NCBI GenBank assembly: GCA_003152215.1 | Contig: PLZP01000085.1 | Coordinates: 1-36,123 of the forward strand | Source: Acidimicrobiaceae bacterium | GTDB taxonomy: Bacteria; Actinomycetota; Acidimicrobiia; Acidimicrobiales; RAAP-2 | Direction of reading: 5' to 3' | Length of the DNA: 36,123 nucleotides | Part shown: piece by piece, positions 1 through 6,588 of the stretch | Layout of the letters: every line of letters begins with the position of its first letter | How positions within the stretch are numbered: position 1 is the first letter of the stretch | Notes under the pieces: model-generated | Database searches by the model: none | What the model saw: only the letters and a program-made list of their open reading frames with translations | Told to the model about the DNA's origin: nothing | Program-made: the position numbers and the translations under genes

Positions 1-88
1 GGCCGTCAGTCCAGTTCCACATGGCGCCGCGTATCTTGGACGTAACGCAGGTTTCTACGAGTCAGTGTGCCGCGACCGTTGGGAGGTC

Positions 89-286
89 GTGAAGGTGCGT
101 GCAATCATCCGGGAACTGGAGCTAGACGGTTGGTTCCAAGTTCGCCACAAAGGCAGCCATCGTCACTACCACCACCCGCTCAAGCCAGGCACCGTCACGG
201 TGCCTGGCGCGCTGGGTGATGAGGTGTCAAAGCCGGTCCTCGGTAGCATTGTGCGACAGGCAAGTTTGGAGAGGAGATTCCGGTGA
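89..286 (+). CDS. hicA: HicA-family mRNA interferase toxin (first hicAB pair)
   Basis: Toxin of a type II toxin-antitoxin pair. HicA proteins are small double-stranded-RNA-binding-fold ribonucleases that cut mRNA and are held inactive by HicB. The 65-residue product has the family layout: an MKVR start, a DGW motif at 13-15, the GSHR motif with the catalytic His24, an HHP stretch and the KPGTVTVPG strand. The start is the GTG at 89, chosen because family members begin MKVR and the second copy in this window is also 65 residues. A longer GTG start at 65 is open, and GTG 95 would sit better behind GGGAGG at 81-86. Its stop overlaps the hicB start by four bases (GTGA), so the two are translationally coupled. 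The C-terminal tail is Arg-rich. All key residues are intact, so the toxin is probably functional. Confidence 0.9.
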   Translation: MKVRAIIRELELDGWFQVRHKGSHRHYHHPLKPGTVTVPGALGDEVSKPVLGSIVRQASLERRFR

Positions 287-498
287 ATGAATACACGATT
301 GTGATAGAAGACGCAGGATCTAACTTCGCCGCCTATGTCTTGGACTTTGACGGCTGCATTTCCACTGGAGCAACCATCGAGGAAGTCACGGCCAACATGC
401 GGGAGGCAATCGCCGCTCACATTGAAGTCATGATTGAGCATGGAGAAGATGTTCCAGAGCCGATGCCATTTGTGATGACGAAGAAAATCGCCGTCTAA
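283..498 (+). CDS. hicB: HicB-family antitoxin (first pair)
   Basis: Antitoxin that binds and neutralises HicA. The 71-residue product is the short HicB type: a single partly degraded RNase-H-like fold, with the opening strand YTIVIEDAGSNFAAYV, then a DFDGC motif where the family usually has DLPGC, then the helix TIEEVTANMREAIAAHIE. There is no C-terminal helix-turn-helix or ribbon-helix-helix, so autoregulation by this protein alone is not evident. It starts with GTG at 283 inside the hicA stop, preceded by AGGAG at 272-276. It is about half identical to the HicB at 1413, showing that the two cassettes are related but have diverged. Confidence 0.9.
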   Translation: MNEYTIVIEDAGSNFAAYVLDFDGCISTGATIEEVTANMREAIAAHIEVMIEHGEDVPEPMPFVMTKKIAV

Positions 499-590
499 AC
501 GCAAACATCGTTGATTCTCGCAACGGTCGGTGGATCAGTCTGTTCAGGTACGCGCTCGGAAGTTGAGTCATATTCATGCTTGGGCAACGT

Positions 591-596
591 TAGGTT
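591..596 (+). promoter_or_regulatory. Candidate -10 element TAGGTT of a leaderless promoter
   Basis: TAGGTT ends 6 bases before the ATG at 603, so transcription would begin at or next to the start codon. No good -35 is visible. The rest of 499-590, between hicB and this site, shows nothing recognisable. Confidence 0.5.
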
Positions 597-602
597 TACG
601 CA

Positions 603-1082
603 ATGAATAAGAAGATTGACCACCCGGCTGCGAGTCAGTCGATTCTTCGAAGCCGACGCAGTTGGGTTGTGCTGTCATTTCTGATTGTTGCCGCCATCGT
701 TGCAACGACGCTCTATTTTCGGCCAGCTCATTCTTATGCGGTCAGTGGAAACAGCGAAGTTTGGAGTGCCGACGTCAAGATTGCTCTCGCTGAAAGTGGC
801 GCAGGTGGGATCTTTGCGCCTACAGGTGCGCTTCGAAATCTTCCAGGCGTGGGGAAGATACAAGAGGTCGTTGTTGATAAGTCAACCTTACGAAAAGCGA
901 TAACAGTACTCTTTCTGATTGGCATCGACAAGAGTTATGGTGGGCTCGCTTACCTTGAAGGGTACCCGCCACCACCCGATTCGTGCAGCGTCCACCCGAC
1001 CGGTCCTTGGTGGCAAGTAACTCACATCAATGTTTCAACCATGGGATGCCCCAGAGGCTTCAGCTTCACGGGCGGCGGTTAA
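603..1082 (+). CDS. Membrane-anchored protein of unknown function
   Basis: No family is recognised. The 159-residue product begins with a polar, Arg-containing segment, followed by one hydrophobic helix at about residues 21-39 (VVLSFLIVAAIVATTLYF), which suggests an N-in anchor or uncleaved signal with the rest outside the cell. The exposed part has a glycine-rich stretch and a C-terminal region with two cysteines (about 128 and 149) around a PTGPWWQ motif that could form a disulfide, and ends in GGG. It has its own leaderless-type promoter and is followed by an intrinsic terminator, so it is a self-contained unit between two hicAB pairs. Small secreted cargo genes of this kind are common in accessory arrays. 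Its coding reality is supported by the promoter, the terminator and the sensible topology rather than by homology. Confidence 0.6.
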   Translation: MNKKIDHPAASQSILRSRRSWVVLSFLIVAAIVATTLYFRPAHSYAVSGNSEVWSADVKIALAESGAGGIFAPTGALRNLPGVGKIQEVVVDKSTLRKAITVLFLIGIDKSYGGLAYLEGYPPPPDSCSVHPTGPWWQVTHINVSTMGCPRGFSFTGGG

Positions 1083-1119
1083 TTGGTCATACCAGTACTT
1101 TCGCTTCTACCCAGATGTA

Positions 1120-1143
1120 GTAGACGAATGTCTACACTTTTTT
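1120..1143 (+). terminator. Intrinsic terminator after the membrane-anchored protein
   Basis: A perfect 6-base stem GTAGAC / GTCTAC with the tetraloop GAAT (1120-1135) is followed after two bases by six T residues (1138-1143). It lies 37 bases after the stop at 1082 and separates that gene from the second hicAB pair. Confidence 0.75.
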
Positions 1144-1218
1144 CATAGAAAGTCGCTGGCGGCCACGTACGGCGGGCTCTTGTCATCAAACGTGAGGCTG
1201 TTGCAACCGTTGTGGGTT

Positions 1219-1416
1219 GTGAGGGTTCGTGAGATGATTCGAGTACTCGAACGCGACGGTTGGCGTCAGGTGCGGCAACGAGGAAGCCACCGCCAATTCC
1301 ACCATCCGACGAAACCGGGAACCGTGACCGTTGCCGGACATCTTGGGTTGGACCTACGATTAGGAACGCTGATTGAAATCTACAGGCAGGCTGGGTTGGA
1401 AAGGAAGAAGTCATGA
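1219..1416 (+). CDS. hicA: HicA-family mRNA interferase toxin (second hicAB pair)
   Basis: Second HicA ribonuclease of the window, 65 residues from the GTG at 1219. It has the MRVR start, DGW at 13-15, the GSHR motif with catalytic His24, HHPTKPGTVTVAG and a Gln-Ala-Gly-Leu tail typical of HicA. A longer reading frame runs upstream to 1030, but it overlaps the terminator at 1120-1143, so the family-length start is preferred. No clear Shine-Dalgarno precedes it. The gene ends in an ATGA overlap with hicB. Compared with the first HicA, the helix and the GSHR-to-TVTV core are strongly conserved while the C-terminal third differs, which fits separate acquisition or long divergence with different partner specificity. 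Confidence 0.9.
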   Translation: MRVREMIRVLERDGWRQVRQRGSHRQFHHPTKPGTVTVAGHLGLDLRLGTLIEIYRQAGLERKKS

Positions 1417-1628
1417 CGGAGTACGCCATCATCATTGAAGACGTCGGTAGCAACTTCTGCGCCTATGTTCCAGATCTTCCTGGCTGTGTTGGAGCAGCCG
1501 ATACGGCAGAGGAACTTCAGGAGTTAATGCGCGAGGCCATCGAGTTCCACATTGAAGGAATGCGATTGCACGGTGAGGAAGTACCCGTGCCTCACTCGAG
1601 AGCCGCTTCTGTTCAGGTTGCATCCTAA
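1413..1628 (+). CDS. hicB: HicB-family antitoxin (second pair)
   Basis: Cognate antitoxin of the HicA at 1219, again 71 residues and of the short type. It has the opening strand EYAIIIEDVGSNFCAYVPDLPGCV, with the canonical DLPGC motif, and the helix TAEELQELMREAIEFHIEGM. No separate DNA-binding domain is present. It starts with the ATG at 1413 in an ATGA overlap with the hicA stop, and AAGGAAG at 1401-1407 is a good ribosome-binding site. After it, bases 1629-1706 hold only a short AGGGG-AAGG-CCCCT hairpin (1686-1699) without a T run, and a second copy of the 10-mer AGACGAATGT (1658-1667) that also lies inside the terminator at 1120-1143. Confidence 0.9.
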   Translation: MTEYAIIIEDVGSNFCAYVPDLPGCVGAADTAEELQELMREAIEFHIEGMRLHGEEVPVPHSRAASVQVAS

Positions 1629-1706
1629 AAGGCGATTCGCGCTAGTCAATATTCCGCAGACGAATGTTTATCGCTTAAGCCGTTAAGGGGAAGGCCCCTC
1701 GGGCAT

Positions 1707-1712
1707 TACCCT
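1707..1712 (+). promoter_or_regulatory. Candidate -10 element TACCCT
   Basis: TACCCT ends 7 bases before the GTG at 1720, consistent with a leaderless transcript of the methyltransferase gene. No ribosome-binding site is present. Confidence 0.45.
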
Positions 1713-1719
1713 TGGTCGA

Positions 1720-2340
1720 GTGTCGAGCAGTCGGGCTTTCTGGGATCAGGTGTATCGAGAAAGATCCTCGACGAATGTGAGTTGGTTCCAACGCAGCCCC
1801 GCTATTTCCATTCGACTTGTCACGTCCGTGTCAAGTCGAGATTCAAGCGTCATTGATATAGGAGGAGGCGCTTCGTATCTTGTCGATTCACTTTCTGAGC
1901 TGGGATATCACGACCTTTCGGTGCTGGATATTTCGGATGATGCCCTTAGTGGGGTTCGTTTGCGTATGGAGACGTCTGGCGCCCCTGTATCTTTGCTCCA
2001 TAGTGATGTCACTGAATGGTCGCCGCAGCGTCAGTATGACGTATGGCACGATCGGGCCGTCTTTCATTTCATGGTGACCGCAGAGAACCGTGAAGCGTAT
2101 CTATCGGCCATGAGAGACGCGGTTGCACCAGGCGGGCATGTGTTACTTGCGACGTTTGCCGAAGATGGACCGGAGCAATGTTCGGGGCTACCAGTTCAGA
2201 GATACTCAGTTGACGAGCTGGCGACAATCGCAGGTGCCGGTTTCGCATTGGAAGCAAGCGAACGTGAAATTCACACAACGCCTTGGGGTTCTCAGCAGCC
2301 GTTCAACTGGGTGGTCGTGACCCGCACACGGATGGCGTAG
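1720..2340 (+). CDS. Class I SAM-dependent methyltransferase
   Basis: Small Rossmann-fold methyltransferase of 206 residues; the substrate is unknown. Motif I is VIDIGGGASYL at about 44-54, the acidic residue that would hold the ribose hydroxyls is Asp70 in SVLDIS, and a YDVWHDRAVFHF stretch at about 107-118 fills the motif IV position. The opening AFWDQVYRERSSTNVSWFQ is typical of a group of short methyltransferases related to TehB and thiopurine methyltransferases, in which a Trp near the start caps the cofactor. It starts with GTG at 1720 behind a leaderless-type -10. It stands alone between the second hicAB pair and a decayed third hicA, on the same strand, as part of the accessory array. 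Confidence 0.85.
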   Translation: MSSSRAFWDQVYRERSSTNVSWFQRSPAISIRLVTSVSSRDSSVIDIGGGASYLVDSLSELGYHDLSVLDISDDALSGVRLRMETSGAPVSLLHSDVTEWSPQRQYDVWHDRAVFHFMVTAENREAYLSAMRDAVAPGGHVLLATFAEDGPEQCSGLPVQRYSVDELATIAGAGFALEASEREIHTTPWGSQQPFNWVVVTRTRMA

Positions 2341-2417
2341 CTTCTACCAAGAATCCGCACACCAGTGCGTACAGGTTTTCGCTAGAAGGTTGAACTTTCC
2401 ACGACCTTTGAGTCGTT

Positions 2418-2578
2418 GTGAAGGTGAGGGACATCGTCAAGGAACTCAAAGCGGATGGGTCGTACCAAGACCGCTATCGCGGAAGCCATCGACGATTGCC
2501 TGCAAGGCGGTGACGTGACCGTCGATGACGCTCTCCGATCGCGGGATGCGAGTTGAAGTCGTGCTCACCAATCCGTCT
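2418..2578 (+). pseudogene. hicA: Decayed third hicA, frameshifted, with no hicB partner
   Basis: The GTG at 2418 opens a frame reading MKVRDIVKELKADGSYQDRY, then RGSHRR, then a stop at 2511-2513. This aligns residue for residue with the two intact HicA proteins up to His24, including the catalytic GSHR motif, but the conserved Trp of DGW is Ser. Shortly after, a different frame reads LQGGDVTVDDALRSRDAS (about 2500-2556), corresponding to the PGTVTV strand and the region after it, so the gene lost its frame near the HHP segment. No hicB follows; the next gene is an acetyltransferase. It is best read as the relic of a third hicAB cassette. Bases 2341-2417 before it show nothing else. Confidence 0.75.
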
Positions 2579-2592
2579 GCAAGTATTTTCCA

Positions 2593-3003
2593 ATGTACAT
2601 TCGAGAACTAGGCGACGAGTTCCGAGACTCGGTCATCGCGTTGTGGGACCAAGCGGGTCTGACTCGCCCATGGAATTCGCCGAAGGACGACTTTGACCGC
2701 GCGTCGAAGGGGGATTCGTCCGTTGTTCTCGGGGCACTCGACGAAGGTTTGTTAGTCGCAACTGCGATGGTCGGTCACGACGGACATCGAGGCTGGGTTT
2801 ACTACTTGGCCGTAGCCGAGTCGAGGCGGCGCACTGGACTCGGCGACTTGATGATGAGCGCAGCGGAGGGGTGGGTCCGCCGAAACGGGATTCCCAAAAT
2901 CCAACTCATGATTCGCGAGGACAATGTGAACGCGAGAGACTTTTACCTTCAAGCTGGCTACGAAAAATCGGATGTTACCGTGTACGGCCGCAGGCTCGAC
3001 TAG
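2593..3003 (+). CDS. GNAT acetyltransferase, YpeA-like
   Basis: Acetyl-CoA-dependent N-acetyltransferase of 136 residues; the acceptor is unknown. It matches the YpeA-type group: an opening with ALWDQAGLTRPWNSPKDDF, the core VGHDGHRGWVYYLAVAE at about 60-76, then the acetyl-CoA loop RRRTGLGD (78-85), the strand IPKIQLMIREDNVNA and the closing FYLQAGYE. These carry GNAT motifs A and B in order and the length is that of the family. It starts with the ATG at 2593; no strong ribosome-binding site is seen. The gene follows directly on the hicA relic, in the place where a hicB would be expected. Confidence 0.88.
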   Translation: MYIRELGDEFRDSVIALWDQAGLTRPWNSPKDDFDRASKGDSSVVLGALDEGLLVATAMVGHDGHRGWVYYLAVAESRRRTGLGDLMMSAAEGWVRRNGIPKIQLMIREDNVNARDFYLQAGYEKSDVTVYGRRLD

Positions 3004-3011
3004 CGACATTA

Positions 3012-3046
3012 ATCCGTGTGCATAATTGGTCCGTGACTGCACGGAT
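3012..3046. repeat. Inverted repeat ATCCGTG / CACGGAT
   Basis: ATCCGTG at 3012-3018 is the exact reverse complement of CACGGAT at 3040-3046, with 21 bases between. A further TCCGTG lies within the loop at 3030-3035. It sits between the acetyltransferase and the esterase. It could be a weak terminator stem or an operator; no T run follows. A candidate -10 TACGTT (3118-3123) for the esterase lies further on. Confidence 0.35.
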
Positions 3047-3159
3047 ACTGGCGGTGGATCGGCAGAACGTGGCGCGCATTCGCCAGCTCCTGTTGATTAG
3101 AACAGCGGCCAAACGTGTTACGTTCATGCCAAATCGAGCGAATGACGAGAGGTAGGGCC

Positions 3160-4194
3160 ATGGCGTACGACATAGAAGGTGACCCACGGATCGATCCCCG
3201 CGTGAAAGCGCTATTGGCCGGCTTGCCCGCGGCCGAACAGCCCAGTGATGTCTCGAGTCGAGAAGAGATGCTCGAAGAGGCGTCGTCTGAATCGGCTCTC
3301 GCGGAGGAGGCTCTTCTCAGGGGCCTCCTGGAGATGGCCGATGACGAGGCAATCGCGCCGTCCAAGGGACTACGCATCGTCACCCACGCCGTAACGTCGT
3401 CCCCCGACGGAAACATCATCAACATCCAGTACATCCGACCGGACAACGACGACGTCGTACCGTGCGTTTATTACATCCACGGTGGCGGGATGGCCACGAT
3501 GTCGTGCTACTACGGCAATTACCGGGCGTGGGGAAAGATGATCGCCCACCACGGTGTTGCCGTGGCGATGGTCGACTTTCGAAACTCACTCATGGCGTCA
3601 TCAGTCCCGGAGATTGCTCCGTATCCCGCCGGTCTCAACGACTGCGCCTCGGGACTCAAGTGGGTGCTGGCGCACGCGGACGAACTGGGTATCGATTCAT
3701 CACGCGTGATCATCGCGGGCTAGAGTGGGGGCGGGAACCTGACGCTGGCGCTCGGCATGAAGCTTCTTCGCGAAGGTGACGTCGGCCTCGTAAGTGGTCT
3801 CTACGCGTTCTGTCCCTACATCGCCGGTGAATGGCCTCAGCCCGACCTCCCCTCGTCGACCGAAAACAACGGCATCTTTTTGAATCTCCACAGCAATCGT
3901 GGCAAGTGGATGTACGGAATAGACGGCTTCGAGTCTCGAGACCCGTTGGCGTGGCCGCGATTCGCGTTGGCTCAGGACGTGAAGGGGCTTCCCCCAGTCG
4001 TTATCAGTGTCAATGAGTGTGATCCGCTTCGTGACGAAGGCATTGCCTTCTATCGGCTCCTGATCGCTAATGGCGTTGCGGCTCGATGCCGTCAGTCAAT
4101 GGGAACAATGCACGGCACGGAGATCCTTCCCATCTTGTGTCCGGACATCTCCGCGGACGCCGCCCGAGACGTCGCGGGCTTCGCTATTGGTTGA
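3160..4194 (+). pseudogene. HSL-type alpha/beta hydrolase (esterase) interrupted by an amber codon at the nucleophile elbow
   Basis: The frame reads through 345 codons except for a TAG at 3721-3723 (codon 188). The N-terminal part has the oxyanion-hole motif HGGG at 107-110, typical of hormone-sensitive-lipase-type (family IV) esterases that hydrolyse short acyl esters. The text around the stop is VIIAG-stop-SGGGNLTLA: the family motif is G-(D/E)-S-x-G-G, so the stop replaces exactly the acidic residue before the catalytic Ser189. GAG to TAG would be a single change. The rest of the triad is intact: Asp288 in NECDPLRDEG and His318 in GTMHGTEI. The ATG at 3160 follows GAGAGG at 3148-3153. Everything else looks under selection, so this is a very recent mutation, a sequencing error, or less likely a read-through codon. 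Confidence 0.85.
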
Positions 4195-4213
4195 GTCGCG
4201 ATTCCCACCCCGG

Positions 4214-4219
4214 TACTGT
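4214..4219 (+). promoter_or_regulatory. Candidate -10 element TACTGT
   Basis: TACTGT ends 7 bases before the GTG at 4227 and supports that start over longer in-frame alternatives inside the esterase. Confidence 0.45.
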
Positions 4220-4226
4220 GGGCAGC

Positions 4227-4517
4227 GTGATTGAGGTAATGAAGTTTCGGCTGAACGACGCGACGAGCGTCGAGGATTTTGTTGCGATCAACGCAAAGTA
4301 CCAAACGGATTTTGCGTATCAGCAGGTAGGCCTGCGACGCCGAACGGTCGCCCCTGGTCTCGGCGGAGAGTGGCTGTCGCTCACGGTCTGGGGCTCGAAG
4401 TCCGACGTTCACCGCGCGGACGAAGAAGTTGCGCTTTCGATTGTTGCGCAAGAGTTTGAGGCGTGTTTAGAACCGTCATCGAAGACGGTGGAGTACTTCA
4501 GAGAGCTTCCGGGCTGA
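4227..4517 (+). CDS. Small protein, possible dimeric alpha/beta-barrel type
   Basis: 96 residues, not assigned to a named family. It opens with the strand IEVMKFRLND, followed by a helix (SVEDFVAINAKYQTDFAYQQVG), an Arg-rich turn, and the strand EWLSLTVWGSKSDVHRADEEV. This beta-alpha-beta-beta-alpha order, with a quoted WLSLTVWGS strand, resembles stress-responsive dimeric barrel and antibiotic-monooxygenase-like proteins. The start is GTG at 4227, supported by the TACTGT element. It lies 32 bases after the broken esterase and is the last gene of the same-strand array; the next gene converges on it with a one-base gap. Confidence 0.6.
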   Translation: MIEVMKFRLNDATSVEDFVAINAKYQTDFAYQQVGLRRRTVAPGLGGEWLSLTVWGSKSDVHRADEEVALSIVAQEFEACLEPSSKTVEYFRELPG

Positions 4518-4518
4518 T

Positions 4519-4872
4519 CTATTGCTGAACCAACATGAGGTGGTTGCCCTCTGGGTCGCTTATCGCAGCGAGACTCGGGCCACCTTCAATGTCGAAGGGA
4601 GCCAATAATTCGGCGCCTCCAAGTTCAATCGCGCGATCGATTGTCGTGCGCAGGTCGGCGACCTGGATATAGAGCGAAGTGCGTGCGGTAGATCCGGCTT
4701 GGATGTGGCCGGCCGGGCCAGGTTCTGGTCCACCAATACCGGCGGCGACCTGCATGAACGGTCCATCGCCGATCTCCCAATTGAAGAGGTCAGCGTAGAA
4801 GGCACGTTGACGCTCCGGATCAATCGCTTCGATGGACCAGTGCACGATCGGACGGGCCCAGTCTGAGGTCAT
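4519..4872 (-). CDS. VOC-family protein (glyoxalase / bleomycin-resistance fold)
   Basis: 117-residue vicinal-oxygen-chelate protein. It has WARPIVHWSIEAIDPERQRAFYADLFNWEIGDGPFMQVAAG, the standard first beta-alpha-beta-beta-beta unit, and ends with AISDPEGNHLMLVQQ, whose Glu is the usual second metal ligand; His in VHWSIEA is the first. Proteins of this size dimerise to form the metal site and act as glyoxalase-like lyases, dioxygenases or antibiotic-binding proteins; the substrate is not evident. The longer in-frame ATG at 4974 would overlap the divergent VOC gene, so the ATG at 4872 is chosen; TATCTT lies 7 bases upstream of it on its strand. Confidence 0.85.
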   Translation of the reverse strand: MTSDWARPIVHWSIEAIDPERQRAFYADLFNWEIGDGPFMQVAAGIGGPEPGPAGHIQAGSTARTSLYIQVADLRTTIDRAIELGGAELLAPFDIEGGPSLAAISDPEGNHLMLVQQ

Positions 4873-4879
4873 GGCTTTA

Positions 4880-4885
4880 AAGATA
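4880..4885 (-). promoter_or_regulatory. Candidate -10 element TATCTT (minus strand)
   Basis: Read on the minus strand, TATCTT ends 7 bases before the ATG at 4872. It shares the 76-base divergent intergenic region with the + strand element at 4937. Confidence 0.45.
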
Positions 4886-4936
4886 CTGACTGTTCCTCCC
4901 GCGATGCCCTCGTTCAGTGAGTAACCATTGCCGAAA

Positions 4937-4942
4937 TAGTCT
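4937..4942 (+). promoter_or_regulatory. Candidate -10 element TAGTCT
   Basis: TAGTCT ends 6 bases before the ATG at 4949, fixing the start of the second VOC gene. Confidence 0.5.
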
Positions 4943-4948
4943 GTCTCG

Positions 4949-5356
4949 ATGGGTATTGAACTGGTGTCGGTCATTGTGCGCGATTACGACGAAGCAATTC
5001 AGTTCTTCGTTCACGCCCTCGGATTCTTCGTCGCGGAAGACTCTCCCTCACTGGACGGTGACGGCCAGCCCAAGCGTTGGGTCGTCGTGAAATCCTCCGG
5101 CGCTCCGACCGGGATTCTCTTGGCGCAGGCTCGAGGAGAGGAACAAGTGAACTTGATTGGCCACCAGTTCGCTGGACGAGTCGGTCTGTTCCTTCGCGTT
5201 GACGACTTCGACGAAGCGTACGAGCGGATGTCGAAGTACGGAGTGGAGTTCCACACGGCGCCCCGGGCTGAACCCTACGGCCAGGTGGCCGTGTTCAGCG
5301 ACCTCTATGGCAACAAGTGGGATCTGCTCGGGCCGCCACATTCGAGTTCAACGTGA
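4949..5356 (+). CDS. VOC-family protein (glyoxalase / bleomycin-resistance fold)
   Basis: 135-residue VOC protein. It opens IELVSVIVRDYDEAIQFFVHALGF, the usual first strand and helix, and ends with VAVFSDLYGNKWDLLGP, the closing strand of the fold. In the position of the usual metal-binding Glu of EGNxxEL motifs it has Asp (YGNKWDL), and the first strand has Ser-Val in place of a His, so classical metal binding may be altered. It is divergent from the VOC gene at 4519 but not closely similar to it (that one has HWSIEA and DPEGNH), so the two are neighbours of one fold rather than a recent duplication. Confidence 0.85.
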   Translation: MGIELVSVIVRDYDEAIQFFVHALGFFVAEDSPSLDGDGQPKRWVVVKSSGAPTGILLAQARGEEQVNLIGHQFAGRVGLFLRVDDFDEAYERMSKYGVEFHTAPRAEPYGQVAVFSDLYGNKWDLLGPPHSSST

Positions 5357-5476
5357 CTCGCACGGTCACGCACAGTCGAAGCGCGGCGTAGGGCCGAGCG
5401 TCGGTCCGCCCACGTCCGAAGCTGTTCCGCGGTACGCGGCGTTCCTCCGCCACGTCATGATCGGGCGGCCCAACGG

Positions 5477-5742
5477 ATGAACTACACGCTGGCCATTCGG
5501 CTGAGTGACAATCGCGGAAAGAGCGACGGCATGGACACGCCGGATCTTCCCGGAGGAACGTACGTCGCGTGCGAGCACGTGGGTTCACTCGTCACGCCCG
5601 GTGCGACGACTGCGTGGTTTTATTTGGAGCACCTGCCATGCCGGAATGGAACATTCGCGACGGCTATCACTTGGAGATCTACGACGATCGTTTCGATGCC
5701 GAATCCGACGACTCCGTCGTTCCTATTCGCGCACCGGTGTAG
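5477..5742 (+). pseudogene. GyrI-like effector-binding domain, frameshifted
   Basis: One frame from the ATG at 5477 reads NYTLAIRLSDNRG, then DTPDLPGGTYVACEHVGS and TTAWFYLEHLP. The match to GyrI-like small-molecule-binding proteins (SBPs of the AraC-effector fold) then stops. From the ATG at 5638, another frame reads MPEWNIRDGYHLEIYDD, then RFDAESDDSVVPIRAPV and a stop at 5740-5742, which is the usual end of the domain with its acidic YDD segment. One base inserted near 5638 would rejoin the two halves into a natural EHLP-MPEWNIRDG sequence. The first half of the domain is not clear in 5357-5476, so the remnant may also be truncated at its start. Bases 5743-5985 show no gene or RNA. Confidence 0.65.
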
Positions 5743-5985
5743 CCAGCGCCGAGGCAATCGTCTGAACTCCTGTTGCTCATTGTTGGCCGTCGATCACTAC
5801 GAGATGCCTCGATCGTCGTAACGGGCGACGCGAGGTTGCTTGAATTCTGGCTGGCAAATTCGGCGTTCGAGTAGTGATTGCGGCCCGGCTTTCCGTCCTC
5901 ACCTTTAGAAACCCTCGGCAGTCTTTGGTGGGCCCGGCGACGTCATCTCTTTCGAAGGGCGTGGCGTTCGCGGCCGTCAGATTTG

Positions 5986-5991
5986 TAGGCT
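5986..5991 (+). promoter_or_regulatory. Candidate -10 element TAGGCT
   Basis: TAGGCT ends 6 bases before the GTG at 5998. Confidence 0.45.
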
Positions 5992-5997
5992 GCGTCA

Positions 5998-6567
5998 GTG
6001 GCTGACGAACTACGTGCGGTGAACACCCATCTCGATCGCATCGTCATTCAAGGACCTTCGGGCAGTGGCAAGACGACGCTCGCGGCGCTACTCGCCACCA
6101 GGTTGAAAATTCCGCATTTGGAGTTGGACGGGTTGTTCCACCAACCCAATTGGACGCCGCTAGACCTCGAGGCGTTCCGTTCCGCCGTTGACGTATTCAC
6201 CGAACAATCGCGGTGGGTCGTCGACGGCAATTACAGCCACGTGCGCGACATTGTGTGGACGCGCGCGGACCTGATCGTGTTCATTGACCTCCCGAGGAGA
6301 GTCGTGACGCTACGTGTCGTGAAGAGGACCTTCCTTCGTCTCCTTCGTCGTGAAGAGCTTTGGAATGGGAATCGCGAATCGATTCGCAACGTACTCTCGA
6401 CGGACCCGACGAAGAACATCGTGGTGTGGTCGTGGAAGACACACGCGAAGTATCACGACGAAGTGCCCGAGGAAGCGCGAGCGCTGGCGGACCACGCCCG
6501 CGTCGTGACGTTGATCAGTGCCCGAGATGTCGAATCGTTTCTCGAGACTGTTGTTGCGACGCCGTGA
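5998..6567 (+). CDS. P-loop NTPase of the adenylate-kinase / FlaR (topology modulation) type
   Basis: 189-residue nucleotide-binding protein. The Walker A loop is GPSGSGKTT at 19-27, followed by IPHLELDGLFHQPNWTPLD (38-56), a stretch characteristic of small kinase-like proteins annotated as AAA-family ATPase or DNA topology modulation protein FlaR. Further along are the WVVDGNYS and VFIDLPRRV segments that form the core strands, and an Arg-rich lid-like helix region (RTFLRLLRREELWNGNRES). These proteins are probable small-molecule or nucleoside kinases, but no member's substrate can be inferred here. It starts with a GTG behind a leaderless -10 and is convergent with the phosphotransferase gene. 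Confidence 0.85.
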   Translation: MADELRAVNTHLDRIVIQGPSGSGKTTLAALLATRLKIPHLELDGLFHQPNWTPLDLEAFRSAVDVFTEQSRWVVDGNYSHVRDIVWTRADLIVFIDLPRRVVTLRVVKRTFLRLLRREELWNGNRESIRNVLSTDPTKNIVVWSWKTHAKYHDEVPEEARALADHARVVTLISARDVESFLETVVATP

Positions 6568-6588
6568 CGTACGTGCTGCATTCCTTGT

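Noticed and set aside
492-595. Possible integron attC site: GTTAGGT at 589-595 fits the GTTRRRY core and the array resembles gene cassettes
   Set aside because: The expected RYYYAAC partner is not present (GTCTAAAC at 493-500 has an extra base), the arms do not pair convincingly, no integrase is in the window, and the TAGGTT part is better explained as a -10 element 6 bases before ATG 603.
3721-3723. TAG as a coded amino acid (pyrrolysine) in the esterase
   Set aside because: No pyl genes or suppressor tRNA are visible in the window, and a single GAG-to-TAG change or read error is the simpler reading.
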